A DNA stretch of 64,000 nucleotides, taken from NCBI GenBank assembly GCA_013400115.1, contig VXBP01007153.1, positions 80,974 through 144,973 on the forward strand, given 5' to 3'. The stretch is from Rhinopomastus cyanomelas (lineage: Eukaryota > Chordata > Aves > Bucerotiformes > Rhinopomastidae). Below are positions 48,355-61,100 of the stretch, piece after piece. The number at the start of each line of letters is the position of its first letter. Within the stretch, counting starts at the first letter, position 1. A model generated the notes under the pieces. The model was not told the DNA's origin, did no database searches, and was given only the letters and a program-made list of their open reading frames with translations. The translations under genes and the position numbers were made by a program.

Positions 48355-51300
48355 AATCAAACAAGTATCCAAAATGGTATCACAAGTATCACAAATTTGA
48401 ACAGAGGAATACTATGAATTGAGGATGTCATCTGTATGTTACAAAATACTAGTTTTCATTGCCTTCTGTCATCAAACAGGCCACAAATATATAGAAAATA
48501 AAGTAGATTTTTGAAAAAACACTCAACTGTCATGGTCTTTCACATACATGCTATAATTTAAGAAGGCATTAAAGCCCTATTAAAAGAAATCTGTTGATAC
48601 AGTGCAACGTGGTTATTGAAAAAACAGCGCAACATCCTGTTCACTATCATTTTGCTATTGGCTTTGATGACCTTTTTTTTTTAAAAAAAAACCAGCAACA
48701 GCAAAGAACCCTACAACACTAGAAAAGGGCTCGAAAAGTATTGTTGAATTTTTAAATTTTATATAATTCATGCCGTGTAAGTTCCTTCCCAAGCTGGTAA
48801 AGCTTTCTCTTAAAGTAAGCAGTATGTGCATCGAGGTGGCTTTTGTCTCCACTACTTCTAGGAGAACGGTGTTCAAGAAACTCTTTTTTCTGCACACTGC
48901 AAAGATTTCTTTACTGTAGTTCATTCATGTTTAGTTTAGCAACTTGTTACCATATTTAAAACTGCTTTTAAAAGTATGTAAGATGGTTCTTCCTTCCACA
49001 AGTGTGCTTTTTGACTGCACAGACCTTTCAGCCTGTGCAACTAATGAAACATCCTTCTACAGCTTGCGTGTCGTAGCCATGTATACAGGATGTACAGAAC
49101 CTCTCTGTAGGCACATAGCAAATATGCTGAGCTATCAGCTGCAGTCAAAATAATGAGATACCTCCACTCTGTGGGCATCACCACTGGAACCCTGCATCTT
49201 TCAAAAGAAACTACACAGCGCACATTTCTAACGCGGGCATCAGAATCTAGGTGGACTCCACTATTCCAGACGAGGTCTCAAAGATGTGTTGTAAAAATGG
49301 CATGAATATTTTCCAAACTTTCTAAAAAACACCTTTTAATATTCACTTAGGATTGCACAGTCTTTTTTCTAAAGTATGTTACATCACTGGTCATTCGGAG
49401 TCATACACTGACCAATACATCGAGCTTTGCTATTCCTTTGTCACTTTAAGTGAAGGGTATACACAGAAGGAAGACAATTGTCTTAAGTTCTTGTGCTCTT
49501 CTGTACTTCACAAAATTTATTAGAATTTACATTCTAAAGTCCATTCTTGAACCACAGCTCAGCCCTCCTGTGAACACCACCTTCCTATTTTCTTTCCCAA
49601 GGGTGAAACGCATGTCCCATTCTTATGGCATTTATTCCTTATGCAGAGTATAAGCTTCACCCTTTCTAATAATTTAATTTTGGCTTTTATCCGCACAAAG
49701 ATCAATCCCCAACTGTACCTGAATTTGCATTTGTATTTACACTTAAGTGGCTGCCTTCAAGTAGCTTTTCTATGCTATCCTAAACTTTTCTTAAGATGGA
49801 AACCAATACTGCTTTGTGTATGACCTCACAATACATCATATCTTGAACTGAAAATTTTGCTTTAATTTTGTAAATTGATTCTTCTTAAGCATCAAGACTA
49901 CAGCTACCTGCACCCTACATTGCAGCTGTATCAATTTGGAAGTTACTCCTACAAACACACCGTAGATTTTTTTCCTGTAATGTTCAGTTACTGTGTTGGC
50001 TTTCCTCAGACTGTGTAGGCTGCCTTTTCTATCTGACTAAAAGTATATTTCTTGAATAAATTGATTTCATGTGAACACTTAAGGGAAAATCTCATTCTTC
50101 ATTTATACTTCAGGTTCTTGCTAAGATCCTTGAAGCATATTGACGTTGTTGGCACACCACACAGTTTCCTTTGTACATATCATTATTGTACGATTGCTTT
50201 TCAAAGCTTCATATAATCAAGTAGTAACACACTGAAGTAGTGTTTAGTAAATTCTTCACCATTAATTCTATTTCATAACACCCTCATCTGTCTTTCTCAA
50301 GAAAATCATATTAGAAGCATTATGAGGCATAAAAAGACCTAGAACACCAAAGCAGCAATCGTTGGACAGCCGCCTTCCTCAACAGGATGGGCTTGACGCG
50401 CTTCTCCACTCCACTGTGACTGCTTTTCAGCAGGACACAACCTCGCACTCTGCTTCTTCTGTAGCATCCATGTGATATTTATGTGTGATCATCCGGATAA
50501 TTTTTACAGTTTTAAATTCGATTTCACATGTGCACAGCCCAAGTGAGAGCAAACCAAAATTAAGACCTTAAAATCTTAAAATACATCTCCATGCCCCCAG
50601 TAAAGTCCCCCTCTTTGGAAAAGCAACTGGACAACACGCAAAGCACATAATCATGGCTAATGATCACAAAATGTCAATACAATAATTAAATTCAAAAAGT
50701 AGCATTAATCTGAGAAAAAACCCCAAGAACGGCCGCTAATCTGAACATTTCATGCGTTAAATGGCTAGAGAGAGACTGGACTTTTCTTGCATAAATTGCA
50801 TTTGCTACTATTGACTGAAGAGTCTTCGTTATTTTGACCGGGAACGTTGGTTTAGGTAGAAAATTTCCTCGGCAATAATGTAACTGCCTTGGGAAATGAA
50901 AAACCTGGAAAAAAACCCAGCAAACCCAGATAATTTCCTTAAGAAAAATTTAACTGGAAGCAATTTTTTAAAAAGTACAGCCATCTACAGCAGTCACAGA
51001 ATGTTTTGTTCAGCTGCTTTTCCTGCTTTGGTCATTTCTAAATCAACACACACTAAGGTGTTTGTCAAATTCAAGAGCAGGAGGAGAGCCTTGCTTGAGT
51101 GGTGTGATCCTAAACTGGCATAATTAGGGCCCTGCCTGGGAGTGGACCCTTTAACAGTGGCTGCACAATGTTAGGAACCATTCACACATTTCCTTGCAGC
51201 TCTTCACAAGCTTTTCTGGGCAACAAGCCAGCTGGTACGAGAATCAGACTGATCTGAGCTGTGGAAAGAGCCTGGAGAAGTGGCTTAAAGAAACCTACAC

Positions 51301-51660
51301 CTCCTGGCACCACGGAGGAACTGTGCAGCCCAAAGAGGAGCGATTGTGAATGAGCACGCTGGCTGCACTCAAGAGGGCTTGGGGGGTGACAGCTTTCCAG
51401 CTGCTCAAGCAAGGCTAATAAACTTCTCTGTGGTGCTTGGAGACTCCTATAGTTCAGAACATAAAAATGAGTCAAGCCATCCCACGTACACCACTATGTC
51501 CTGGTCACAGACAGTCTGCAGATTCTACTGTGAGGGACAGATGGGTGTCCTGGTCTGCTCTGTAAAAGCTGCTGTGAAAAGACCTAGGCACTCTTATGCT
51601 ATCTGAAGCGTTGCCGTTCTTAATCTGAGCGAAGAATCAGGATGTTCTGTGTTGTCCCCT
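48355..51660. other. Unique intronic DNA
   Basis: No clear repeat. 51120-51620 is less AT-rich than its surroundings and has an AATAAA-type motif (GGCTAATAAACTTCTCTG, 51414) in an LTR-like or 3'-UTR-like setting, but no boundaries could be found. Confidence 0.45.
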
Positions 51661-51826
51661 CTCACAGAATCACAGAACGTTAGAGGTTGGAAGGGACCTC
51701 GAAAGATCATCTAAGTCCAACCTCCAGCAGAGGGGCTGGAGCAGAGGAAGCCTACAGTGCTGTCTCAAGATGTCATACATGGGGCTTGAACCCATGACCC
51801 CAGGAATTCAGAGTCCCATGCTCTCC
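51661..51826 (-). mobile_element. tRNA-headed SINE with CR1-like tail, copy 2
   Basis: On the minus strand, after a 5' truncation near the D-arm/anticodon boundary, it reads GAGCATGGGACTCTGAATTC then CTGGGGTCATGGGTTCAAGC (anticodon arm and T arm). Then comes the shared body GACATCTTGAGACAGCACTG, and then the CR1-type tail (GGTTGGACTTAGATGATC..CCTTCCAACCTCTAACGTTCTGTGATTCTG). The anticodon loop CTCTGAA and the body match the copy at 12331, so both descend from one family. Upstream of about 51826 the A-box half is gone. Confidence 0.82.
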
Positions 51827-54800
51827 TCTCAGTCCTCAGGAAGTAACAGAAGCAGTAAGGGAGAAAGGATGAAAGGAAAGATGCACAAGTGATGTAGGGG
51901 ACAAAGGATTCCCCAGTTGTCACATTAATGGAGTGACACGTCACATTGCTGCAGAGATGTACGTTTAACTTTAAAATGCCTCTCACATTGTGCTCTTAGT
52001 ATCCTGCATGTTCAGGACCTGCAAACAGAACTTGAACAGCACTTCTTTCCTCTGCTTCCAAAATACTTCATAATATTGCAACAGTATTTTCAGGATACAG
52101 ATGTGACCTCTGCATCGGAGAGTTGCTTTTCCTCTTGGATACAGACGAAGCCATCATGAGGTAACTTCCATTAGGAAGCTGCCCCTAAACATTTTTTCCA
52201 TGTTAGAAATATCAAACATAAGATTAGCTCTAATATTCTACACACCTGAAAAATGACAACTACCTGTCTTATCATCAAGAGCTAATACCTGGAGGCGAGT
52301 GACGCTTTAAATGAAAAAGGAAACCACACTAACTAGTGCCACGTTCTTCATCGATGCTTTTTTTAATACTGGAGGCTTTGAAAAGTGACTTAAAGTAAAT
52401 TGTCTCGAAAGATTTTACAGCAAATGGCACAGAGGTTTTCAGAAGTAAAAGAAGTTGTCAAAGACAGGACAGAGGCTTTTGGAGCAGTCTTGTATCTACA
52501 TAAACACGGACTTGGCAGTAACTCTGTCACACAGATACTCCCACTGTAAATGAATGAAATTCATCTGTTTGTTTTTTTTAATTTAATACTGGATTTGTCC
52601 ATCGACCTTAAATGGAAGTACTGCTTTTTATATCATGAAAGCTCGAACACGGCTATTTCTTCTTTCCTTCCTCCACACACCTTACCTAAAAAGAACTCCT
52701 TGCCTCCTCTCCATTTCTAGGGGTTATCATTGTCTTTAGAGTAGGTATCATTGATGCAAATTTCTGCACCTTAGAGAATAACTGCATATTCCTCCTAACA
52801 GACTTACAAGGGGAAATGGGACTTAGGATTTTCCAGCAGCTATCTTCGAAATTCAGTGCACCCCAAGCGCCACTGTTTGCTTATATGTAGGCCACACATC
52901 TCTTCCAGAATTATCCTCGAGAGGGGCAAAGCCTGCTTATCACTGCTCTGTTCTTGCGCTGTATACGAGGCATTTGCATCTTCCTGGACCAGTGCTTCCC
53001 AAGCACAGACAAAACCCTCCTTTAGCTAAACAGAAGCAGGTAACACACAGTTTTTGGAAAGCCAGATTTAGACCAGTTTGGTTTGTTTCCATTTTTTATG
53101 AATGCAATGCAGAGAACATTTTCTGTACTGTTTTTAAACTGGGAATTTTCAAACGGATGTTATGCATGCACGCTTGCATTCAGCGTATGTTAAGTCAGAG
53201 GATATAATTAAAAAGCAGTGATTTATGCTTTCCCCCCCCACATTCCTAATTTCTTATGTCTCATCAGCTCCTTATGCATGTTTAAAAAGTAACTAAAAGT
53301 TACAATATTAATGAAATGTTTGCTTATTAATTATGTGCAATGAATCTGAAATTCAGATCCATATGAAGATCCAAAGGGAGATGACCAAACGAGGAGAGAG
53401 CAAAGCAAGAAGAGTAGGTTAAGAGACTATGAATATCTTTTCATCCTAAATTTTCATGCTAAATTTTTGCTTTTTGCATGTCTTTACAAGAAGTGGTGCT
53501 TCTGATACTGAGCACTAATGCAATAAACATTAAGCAATTAAACTTAAATGTATACTTGCTTTTCCCAAATTTTATCAAATGATTACACTTCAGGGAAGTG
53601 CTCACGCTAAATAAACAAAGCTTACCTTAACAACTCAAGGCTCCATACTGCATGATATTTATACAACAGGCTTGGTACACACTGAGCTTAACCCTTTGAT
53701 TCCAGGAGTCATGATTTCCTGACATACCATCCTCAGACAGAATGCATTAGTACTGATGTTGAAACAACAATCTCCCAGCACGAAGGCAAAAAGAAGCAAC
53801 TCCTTGCAGGTATATTAACTTATGGGATGGAACATAATGATCTATTTATCTTGAAAATAAAATAAGTCTGTAGCTACATTACAGGCAGTAGAAGTAGCAA
53901 TGCTTCTCACAGCTCTTAGAGCAAAGGAGCAAAATTACAAGTAGCTGTCCAAACCACTGTGCTTTGCAGCCAACAACAGTGTGTCTATCATGGACAAATG
54001 CACTGAGATTTGCTATCTGGAAGGGAAATAATTGCAGAGCTGTACACAGATACTCACTAATGGCAGCCAACTGACAGCATTTACCTCTGGGTTATGCTTG
54101 TGTCCTACACCATTCTTTACGAACCACAAAACTGTAAGTGTGACAAGAACAATAAAGCTGCCAGTTTAAAAACTTAGGCTAGATGACATTTGGTTCTTTA
54201 GTGGCCCTAAGGACAGTTGCTTTTTGCCACAGGAATATGATCTACAGGTTCTAAGAGCCAAAGTGACATTTTCCCTGTTATGCCTACTATGGAAATGTGA
54301 TAAGGAGTGAACACTGTGAAAGCGATCAGCTCCCATCACCAGGACCGTGGCTTCTCCAGAACAGTAAAATATTCTGAAAGAAAACCCAGCACCACAGAAA
54401 TCACAGCCTTGCCACACAGTACGTTTTCCAGGAGGCACAGTAGGGAAGTAAATGCCTAAAGTGTGTACCATACCTCATCAGGTGCAGGGTAACGTTACCC
54501 TCAGTTCTCAGCACAAACCCTCCCCAGCTGTTCTGCAGTATGTTACTCATCACTGCATGTGCTGACTGGATCCATTCAACTGCTGCACCGGGGTACTGAA
54601 TGGCATAGGCAAACACGCTTCAAATACGGGGATCTGCACGTGTATTTGGATACCTACACATGCAAGTAAAGTCACTACTACAATTGGTACTCAAGCTTGT
54701 CAGATGGGATGTTTTTCTCCTTCTGTTTTGCATACGACATGCTAATGGTTATGCCACCTGCAGTCTGAAACCCAGAAAAATGTAACCCAGAAAGAAACAG

Positions 54801-57800
54801 TGGATGAAGGGAAGTGTCTATCTAAAACTGTAATTTTGCAGGTATTCTGTTAACTCCCTATCTAAACATAAACCTCATCTCTCTGAAAATATAGGGTACC
54901 TACTACTAGGTGAGGGCAAGTTTTAAAGATTAAACCAAAAGCATTTGCCACAAAAACATTCTTCTTTTAAAATACAGACAAATTTTAAAAGGTTTTTCAT
55001 GAGAGGGATGCAGGATGCTCAAATTCTTGTAGGAAAGACCCAGCAGTCGTCTAAAGCCATCCCTTCTGTAAAGCACAGAATAGAACTTGATGACTTACCC
55101 AACACCCTGCTTGTGCAAAGTTGAGGACACAAATTTGAAAGTTTCTTCAATAAGCTTTCAACTTGCTGATTAGCTAGTAGGTGCTGTAAGTCACTAAAAT
55201 ATTTGATGCGTTATGGGATAACAGAGAGAATACATGTAAGAACACCACACGCTCCTTTCCCCCCAAATACACATCCAATACAAAAAGAGGGCCACTAAAC
55301 GAACACCTTCTTCCCTGCTTCTTTGACACAACAGAGTAGTTTACTCCAAAATATGAAGCACATGAGAGATGCAATGGCAACGTTTACCTAACACACACAG
55401 CTGCCTGCCAATGTGTGAGCAAGTTTTAAAACTTTTATTAGGTTTTTACTGGATTTATAAATCAGTTCTCTTGTATCTCCAGTTGCCAGATGAGTAAACT
55501 GCTCTTAAATTAGAGGAAATTAGAAATTCGCTGATATTAAAGTATTTTAAAATATTGGGAGAGGTCTGTTTCCTTAAGCACAAACACAAGCACAATTACT
55601 TTTGTTTTACTAACCTCAGAATTGCTTACACACATTTAGCTATTCCTACTGCAAGAATATTTTGGCTAAAGGTACCATTAGATTTGGCATAATAAAATAA
55701 TAACATTATACAATTTTACAGCTCATATTACAGTGTTTGGTTAAACAGGCATCACGACACTCAAAATGTGAATTTCCACTACATAATGAACAATGAACTG
55801 CTCTGTAGTAACACTAAAAGACAGAAATAGAAAAGCTCCAAGGACTCATTTTCAAAACCTTTACACATCCTTTTCACTAAGGAAGAAAATTAAAATGGAG
55901 TTTGTGCTCATACCTGAATTTACATGGTATTTGATATATAAACCAAGGTCTGCAAGCAAATTCCATTTCCCTCTCATTTAGAAATGAACTAAATGAAGTG
56001 TCCAAGGCTTGTCAGAGGCACTGTTGTACATCCTGAAGGAAAAGCTGGAAACACCAGCACTCGTCTTGGCTTTAGCGAGCATGTAAGAATTCTAAAAATA
56101 AAATCATTTGCTTTATTTTCGTCTTCTTGCCTTGCAGCTGTGACTCACGTGGCACTGACTCTTCCTGGCAAACATGTAGTATGGGATGTCCCTGCAAAAC
56201 ACCACCCCTCCACATTTAACAGGCATCAGGCCAGGTTTAGTCCTTTGGGAGTAGGAAAGCACAAGACTCCCTCATCCTCTGGGTTATGTATCTGCAAGCG
56301 TGTCCTCTCCTTTCATCGCTACCTATCACAAATAAGGCATTCCCACACCTTGAAAAGAACGCTTACGAATGGGTGGGGAATGCCAACAGAGGAGTCCTTA
56401 CCTCCTCAGCTGCTCAGTATATGAGTTTGAGTATTAAATGTAAGTTACACTGGGAAAGTGCCACTATTTTTTCATGTTATATACTTTGCTGAGCCAGTGT
56501 TGGCCAGTTTAGAGACAGGGCTAGTTGCATCACGTACATGCTTAGCACAGACCGTGTTATCTTTCAGAATGAACTGCTGGCAGGATAAGCTACTTTCATG
56601 GTATTAATTAAATCAGTTGTCTCCAGGATTCAAACCTTCAGGATCACCAATTCAATTTCTAAAGACTTGAAAAAAATACACAATTCACGGGGCTACTGTG
56701 ACTAAACTTATGTCCCTTTAGCCTAGAAGGTATCTAATGCAAGAAAAAGTCAAGTGCAAGAGTGCAATGCTGAGATGGCCCCAGGACTCACACACTTTAG
56801 GACTGGACTACAGCTACAGCATGGCAGGATGCCAATTTGACATGTTTTGTTTTGTTTTGCACATTTTCTTCAGTCATTTTCCTAAGGTCTTGCTTAGTTC
56901 TGGCCAAATAAGTACAACTTTTGTATACTTGAAGAGATCTGATGTGGAATGTGAGACTGTTTCCTGACACCAGCACTGCTCCCTGAACTTCCCCAAAGAA
57001 AAGCAGACAATGTGAAGCACACACAGAAATTGCACAAGTGGTCAAATTTCACAGCATTGCACTAGTAGAGAAAAAAGGGACATTCTGGTGCCTGGGGTCC
57101 TTCAGTAAGCACAATGAAAACTAAAAGTGAGATAAAAACACCCTATTCCATCGGAAAACAGGTCAAGTCCCAAGAGCTGATGGAGGCTCATCGAGAAAAA
57201 TACATGTTAGGAAGAGAACAGTCTAAGCCATACTTTTTTTATTTGCTGAGCAAAATAAAACCGCCTCTCATGTACATCTTCAGTCTCCAACAAGCTGGAA
57301 TTCAGCAGTTAAACACTCATATTTGGCCGATACACAATGACGGAACCAACTTTGTCAGCTGAATGCAATTTCACGAGGAACTCTGAATCAGCAGAGACCA
57401 AAACCTTAAAAAAGCCCCACCCAAATACAGTCTTTCAAGAATAAAAGGCTATATGTAGTTTCACTAGCAGTGCATTTGATGCAAGTACTCAAGAACAGAA
57501 GCCCTAATCGTCTGAACACAATCAGATGCCCAACAGCACCCCAGTGTGAAGCTCTAAGACCTGGGTTTGTCATAAAATGGCAGAAGCTGCTCTTTCATCA
57601 TTTCATGCAGTTGTGTTGGTAGTTTCTGAAGGCTTCTCAGTTTTTCCCTTAAATGTAGTTAATTAGGGTTTTTTTTTCCTAGACACTATTTTATCATTCG
57701 TGTTAAGACGTTTTATAACATAATCCAAATAAATTCACACACCAATTTTGCACCGCGTCTCTGAAGAACTAACGTGTACCAGAACTACTGAACTCCTTCT

Positions 57801-57879
57801 CGTACCTTTCAAGCACGTACAGCTACAAAAGCATTTTGTATCTTGCAGAGAATTTTCCCTGTGAATGAGAAGTCAGCAG

Positions 57880-57985
57880 CACACCCGCCCCTACTCCCAC
57901 ATCCGTGCAGTCGCACACACGCGGCACCACCGCCCAGGTGTCCGCACACACCCCGTGCGTGTGGGCAAGCGTAGTGCTGTCCCCT
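57880..57985. other. CpG-rich patch just inside the intron beside the FOXP2 exon
   Basis: About ten CpG dinucleotides fall within roughly 100 bp of GC-rich sequence in otherwise AT-rich intron, starting about 40 bp past the donor site. A minus-strand open frame runs through it (57809-58045), but that frame is out of register with the exon and looks like chance. It is too short for a normal CpG island. It could be a local regulatory element or a remnant of a GC-rich repeat. Confidence 0.45.
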
Positions 57986-58016
57986 GAGAGCCAAGCCCCA
58001 AAAGCAAGGACGCTTT

Positions 58017-58022
58017 ACCAAC
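58017..58022 (-). promoter_or_regulatory. FOXP2: 5' splice site of the FOXP2 exon
   Basis: The minus strand reads CAG then GTTGGT. The exon-side CAG and the GT are canonical, but intron positions +3 to +6 (TGGT) fit the GTRAGT consensus poorly. The donor is therefore weaker than the acceptor, which could permit regulated inclusion. That last point is inference. Confidence 0.75.
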
Positions 58023-58112
58023 CTGCAGTGGTCTCTGTTTATCACTGCCCTTAGGAGATTTCAGTCCACTTGTCTGTTGCTGTAAAAGCAGCTGCCTTGC
58101 TGCTTGGAGTGC
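58023..58112 (-). CDS. FOXP2: FOXP2 internal coding exon (30 codons, phase 0)
   Basis: On the minus strand this 90-bp block translates without a stop into a 30-residue segment that begins ALQAARQLLLQQQ and ends TSGLKSPKGSDKQRPLQ. I recognise this as the N-terminal glutamine-rich part of FOXP2, a forkhead transcription factor active in brain, lung and gut development. It lies before the long poly-Q tract, zinc finger, leucine zipper and forkhead domain. FOXP1 and FOXP4 differ clearly here, for example in the TSGLKSPK..SDKQRPLQ stretch. It starts right after a polypyrimidine tract plus CTAG and stops at CTGCAG followed by GT, and both ends are in phase 0. The intact splice sites argue against a processed pseudogene. 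By recalled human numbering it covers about residues 57-86. One oddity: the codon at about residue 78 is GGC (Gly), where I recall Ser. Identity is from memory of the family, not a search. Confidence 0.93.
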
Positions 58113-58133
58113 CTAGAAGAGAAAAAAAACAAC
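58113..58133 (-). promoter_or_regulatory. FOXP2: 3' splice site of the FOXP2 exon
   Basis: Read on the minus strand this is a T-rich tract (TTTTTTTTCTCTTCTAG) ending in AG exactly before the first codon of the exon. It is a strong textbook acceptor. An AT-rich stretch with possible branch-point adenines lies just upstream. Confidence 0.85.
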
Positions 58134-61100
58134 AAACCATTTCCACCAGTTCCTAGAAAGAGGCAAGTTACTCATTGCTAATGTTAGGTAAAAGTCCAAC
58201 TGAAAAAAACACAAATCTCCTCCTATTCGATTTGTATTTGCTAGATTTCAGACTTTTTTTTTTTTTTACTTAAAACATTAAAAAAAACTCACCCTGAAAA
58301 CACATAGATAGGGCTTCACTAGAATTTATGGATGTACATGAAATCCTGCAGGAAATAAAGTTAATTTGTTTGAAGTGCTTGAAGAGGAAAAATCATAAAC
58401 TGCATCAACAGCCTCATTTCCACAAGGAACTTGTCTTTGAGTGTTCAACTAAAATGCCCACTCCCTTGCAAATTATCATTCAATTTGCATTTTCATATTA
58501 CAGTTTTGAAGCAAAAGCAAGCAGACTTCAAGTGTTACCGGAAGCTGTAATTAAATTTGACAAATCAACATCAGATTATCTTGAAAGTGAATTAATAAGG
58601 ATATTCGTTGAAGATTAAAACACTTTTTGTACTTACAATTCAAGGAGAAACCTCTCCTTTGACAAAAAAAACCCAAAACCAACAGTGCAGTTCTAATGCC
58701 AAATAAAAATGAGTGGTTTTCATTTGCATTCTTAGGAAAATCAGAGAACAAAGAAATTACTACTCAACCAACCAGATCAGGCTGGGAGATGACAGAATCC
58801 CAAACAAAACAGAAAATGTTTTAATTTATTTAATGCTTTCAGTGCAACCTACCGAAATGCTGTTAAACATAAGAAACATAAACAAACAGTCCACTCACCC
58901 AGAGAAGGCTAATCTACATCATTTTTCTCTGTACAATTATTTTTATTAAATGCCATGTGCCATAAAGTGACATTTATTAAGAAATGAAGGAAACTTGATT
59001 AAAAACGTTTCCACTGAAACTACCTGGAGAACTCTTTTTATCTTCCTTTACAAAATACCAGCTCAGTAAATAGCAGTCACAGCTTTCAAATACATCACAC
59101 TCTGAGCTGCGTTATTAAAACATACCGTAGCTGGAATATACTGCAATAAATGCCATTTGATCAATGTTCCCTAAAATAATAAAGATTCTCAACTGATAAA
59201 GAAAGGTACAATTTTGATTAGACTCAAATGAGCTGGTTTTTAAGATAGTTTCTAGTATCCATGACAACAGTTGCTTTGACAAGATGTGCATATGGCATTA
59301 CACTGCCAGCTGGTGTGAACAATGTTTGAACTACTGCATTGAGATGCTGAGCAAACAGAAAAAGTTGCCACGTCTTAACCCTCAGGGAAGGCAGTCATCC
59401 CCTGATCAATTATGAAAAGACAGAGAGAGGGCTGCTACAGTCTGGCTCCGAGCAAGTTTTCTGAGAAGGCAGGCAGACATAGAAAACCAAAGTAAACAAA
59501 CTGAATGCACTAGCACCATCTCCTAACAACATTGATTCATCTCCCCATAGAAGGCTCTGGTACAAAGTTTGCAGAGCAGACTTTTAACATTTGGAGACAT
59601 TCCCATAACAATCCTCGTATTGTTTCATCAAATTCTCCAGTAATTACAGGTCAGTTTTACAAAGACCACGCATTCCTCTGAACCTAAGCAACCATACACA
59701 CAGAACTAGCTTCTCTCCACCAAAAACAAATAAAAGTTAACGTATTTCAGTGTGCACTTGAAATATTTTGTTACCAAGGAACCACTGGACGCCCAGTTTC
59801 TTTTGTGACTAGCACAATCTCTGCTGCTCTTACAGCTCTTGGACAGATCCTAGAGGACAATCCTGCTCCGTCTGAGATCAGAGGTAAATACATCTTGATT
59901 TCAGAGACAGCAGGATTTGGTCCCTACATCTTGCAGTGGTTTAGCACAAAGCATGGATTAAATGCATGAACAGAAGATCTATGGAGAATTTATAATCCTT
60001 CTTAAACTTCGGAGCTCTCCAAAAGAGAAACTTGAATGGAAGCGAGAGAACTATCGCGCTTCTGAATTCATGGGAACTGTACAGGAAAACCAACCTCACC
60101 ACCCAAGGTGGTGCTGCCCCAAGAACCAGGGAAGAGATCTGGAGCTGCAGAAAAGGGAAAAACCATAATTATTTTTTATCTGTGCTGGCTGCAGAAAATT
60201 CATTAAATGGCCTCTATCTGGAAAGGAAAATGCAATGATGTAACACGCATGTACAGCTTGCAAATAGCTGGAACACTCAGCAAGTTGTTCCAGCGCCCTA
60301 ATCTTCCTTAGCAGCAGTTGTCTCACATCAATACAACAAGCAAGCAAGCACCTGGTGCAGCTCCACAGTCACAGAAATGGGAGCACTACAGCATTCTGTT
60401 TGTCAGACGAAAGCTAGACAGGTTAACCTCTAACAGTGGCTAGCGTACTCCGGTGGCATCAGCCTAAGGAAGCGTGCCGTCCCAGCGCTAACTACAAAAG
60501 GAGTCACACTTCATGACAAAGCAAGGCAGCACAACAGGATCTGCCTGCATCAAAGGCTCCACTGCTTAAACTATTTTGATTCACACGTGCTGGTTGGGAT
60601 AGCGTTAAAGAAGTCAAAGCTTATCTCTTAATACAGGTTGTCTTACAAATGATGACTACCTGAGCACTTTGGTGATCTTATTGTGGCAGTTTAGATTATT
60701 GTAAACACGGGAGATAGAGGAAGAACTGAAAACAATTTCAAGAGATCAGAGATGATTTAAAACTCATAAGGAGAAGTCACCGTCAGCCTGTGCTCGTACA
60801 GCAGTTGTCGTACGGCACTTCTTCCTCCCAGTGTACGGCTTAACTTTAGATTTTGATTCTCAGTAAACAAGCTCCCAGAAACACGCTGCTAATTCCAAGA
60901 GATTACTGCTGACATTAGTCGTAAGTGAAGGCTATGAGACCATAAAGCATTCGGTTCGACCAATTCATTTACTTCTATTAAATCTCTGCTAAACAAATTG
61001 ACAACCCGAAAGTGCCTTTCCAAATTCATAGTTTAACGTGTCCTCCTCAAGTAAACACCCACTCCACGTACCAGTTACAAATCTCTGTGCACTGGGATAC

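Larger units (their letters stand above)
51827..58022. other. Unique intronic DNA next to the FOXP2 exon, no CR1 seen
   Basis: No CR1, SINE or other element recognised over 6.2 kb. The CpG-rich patch at 57880-57985 is the only compositional feature. Frames such as 55993-56424 (143 codons, plus strand) run against the gene and show no known domain. Confidence 0.5.

Noticed and set aside
56090..56290. Plus-strand polypyrimidine tract plus CAG followed by an open frame, exon-like
   Set aside because: It is on the strand opposite to FOXP2, has no partner donor I could support, and encodes no known peptide.
1..58022. Next FOXP2 coding exon (VPVSVAMMTPQ..) or the poly-Q exon inside the window
   Set aside because: No matching minus-strand text and no CTG/TTG-rich run of the expected kind was seen while reading the sequence.
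57809..58045. 78-codon minus-strand frame overlapping the FOXP2 exon
   Set aside because: It reads the exon end in a different frame and continues into the GC-rich intron patch, so it is not the FOXP2 frame.
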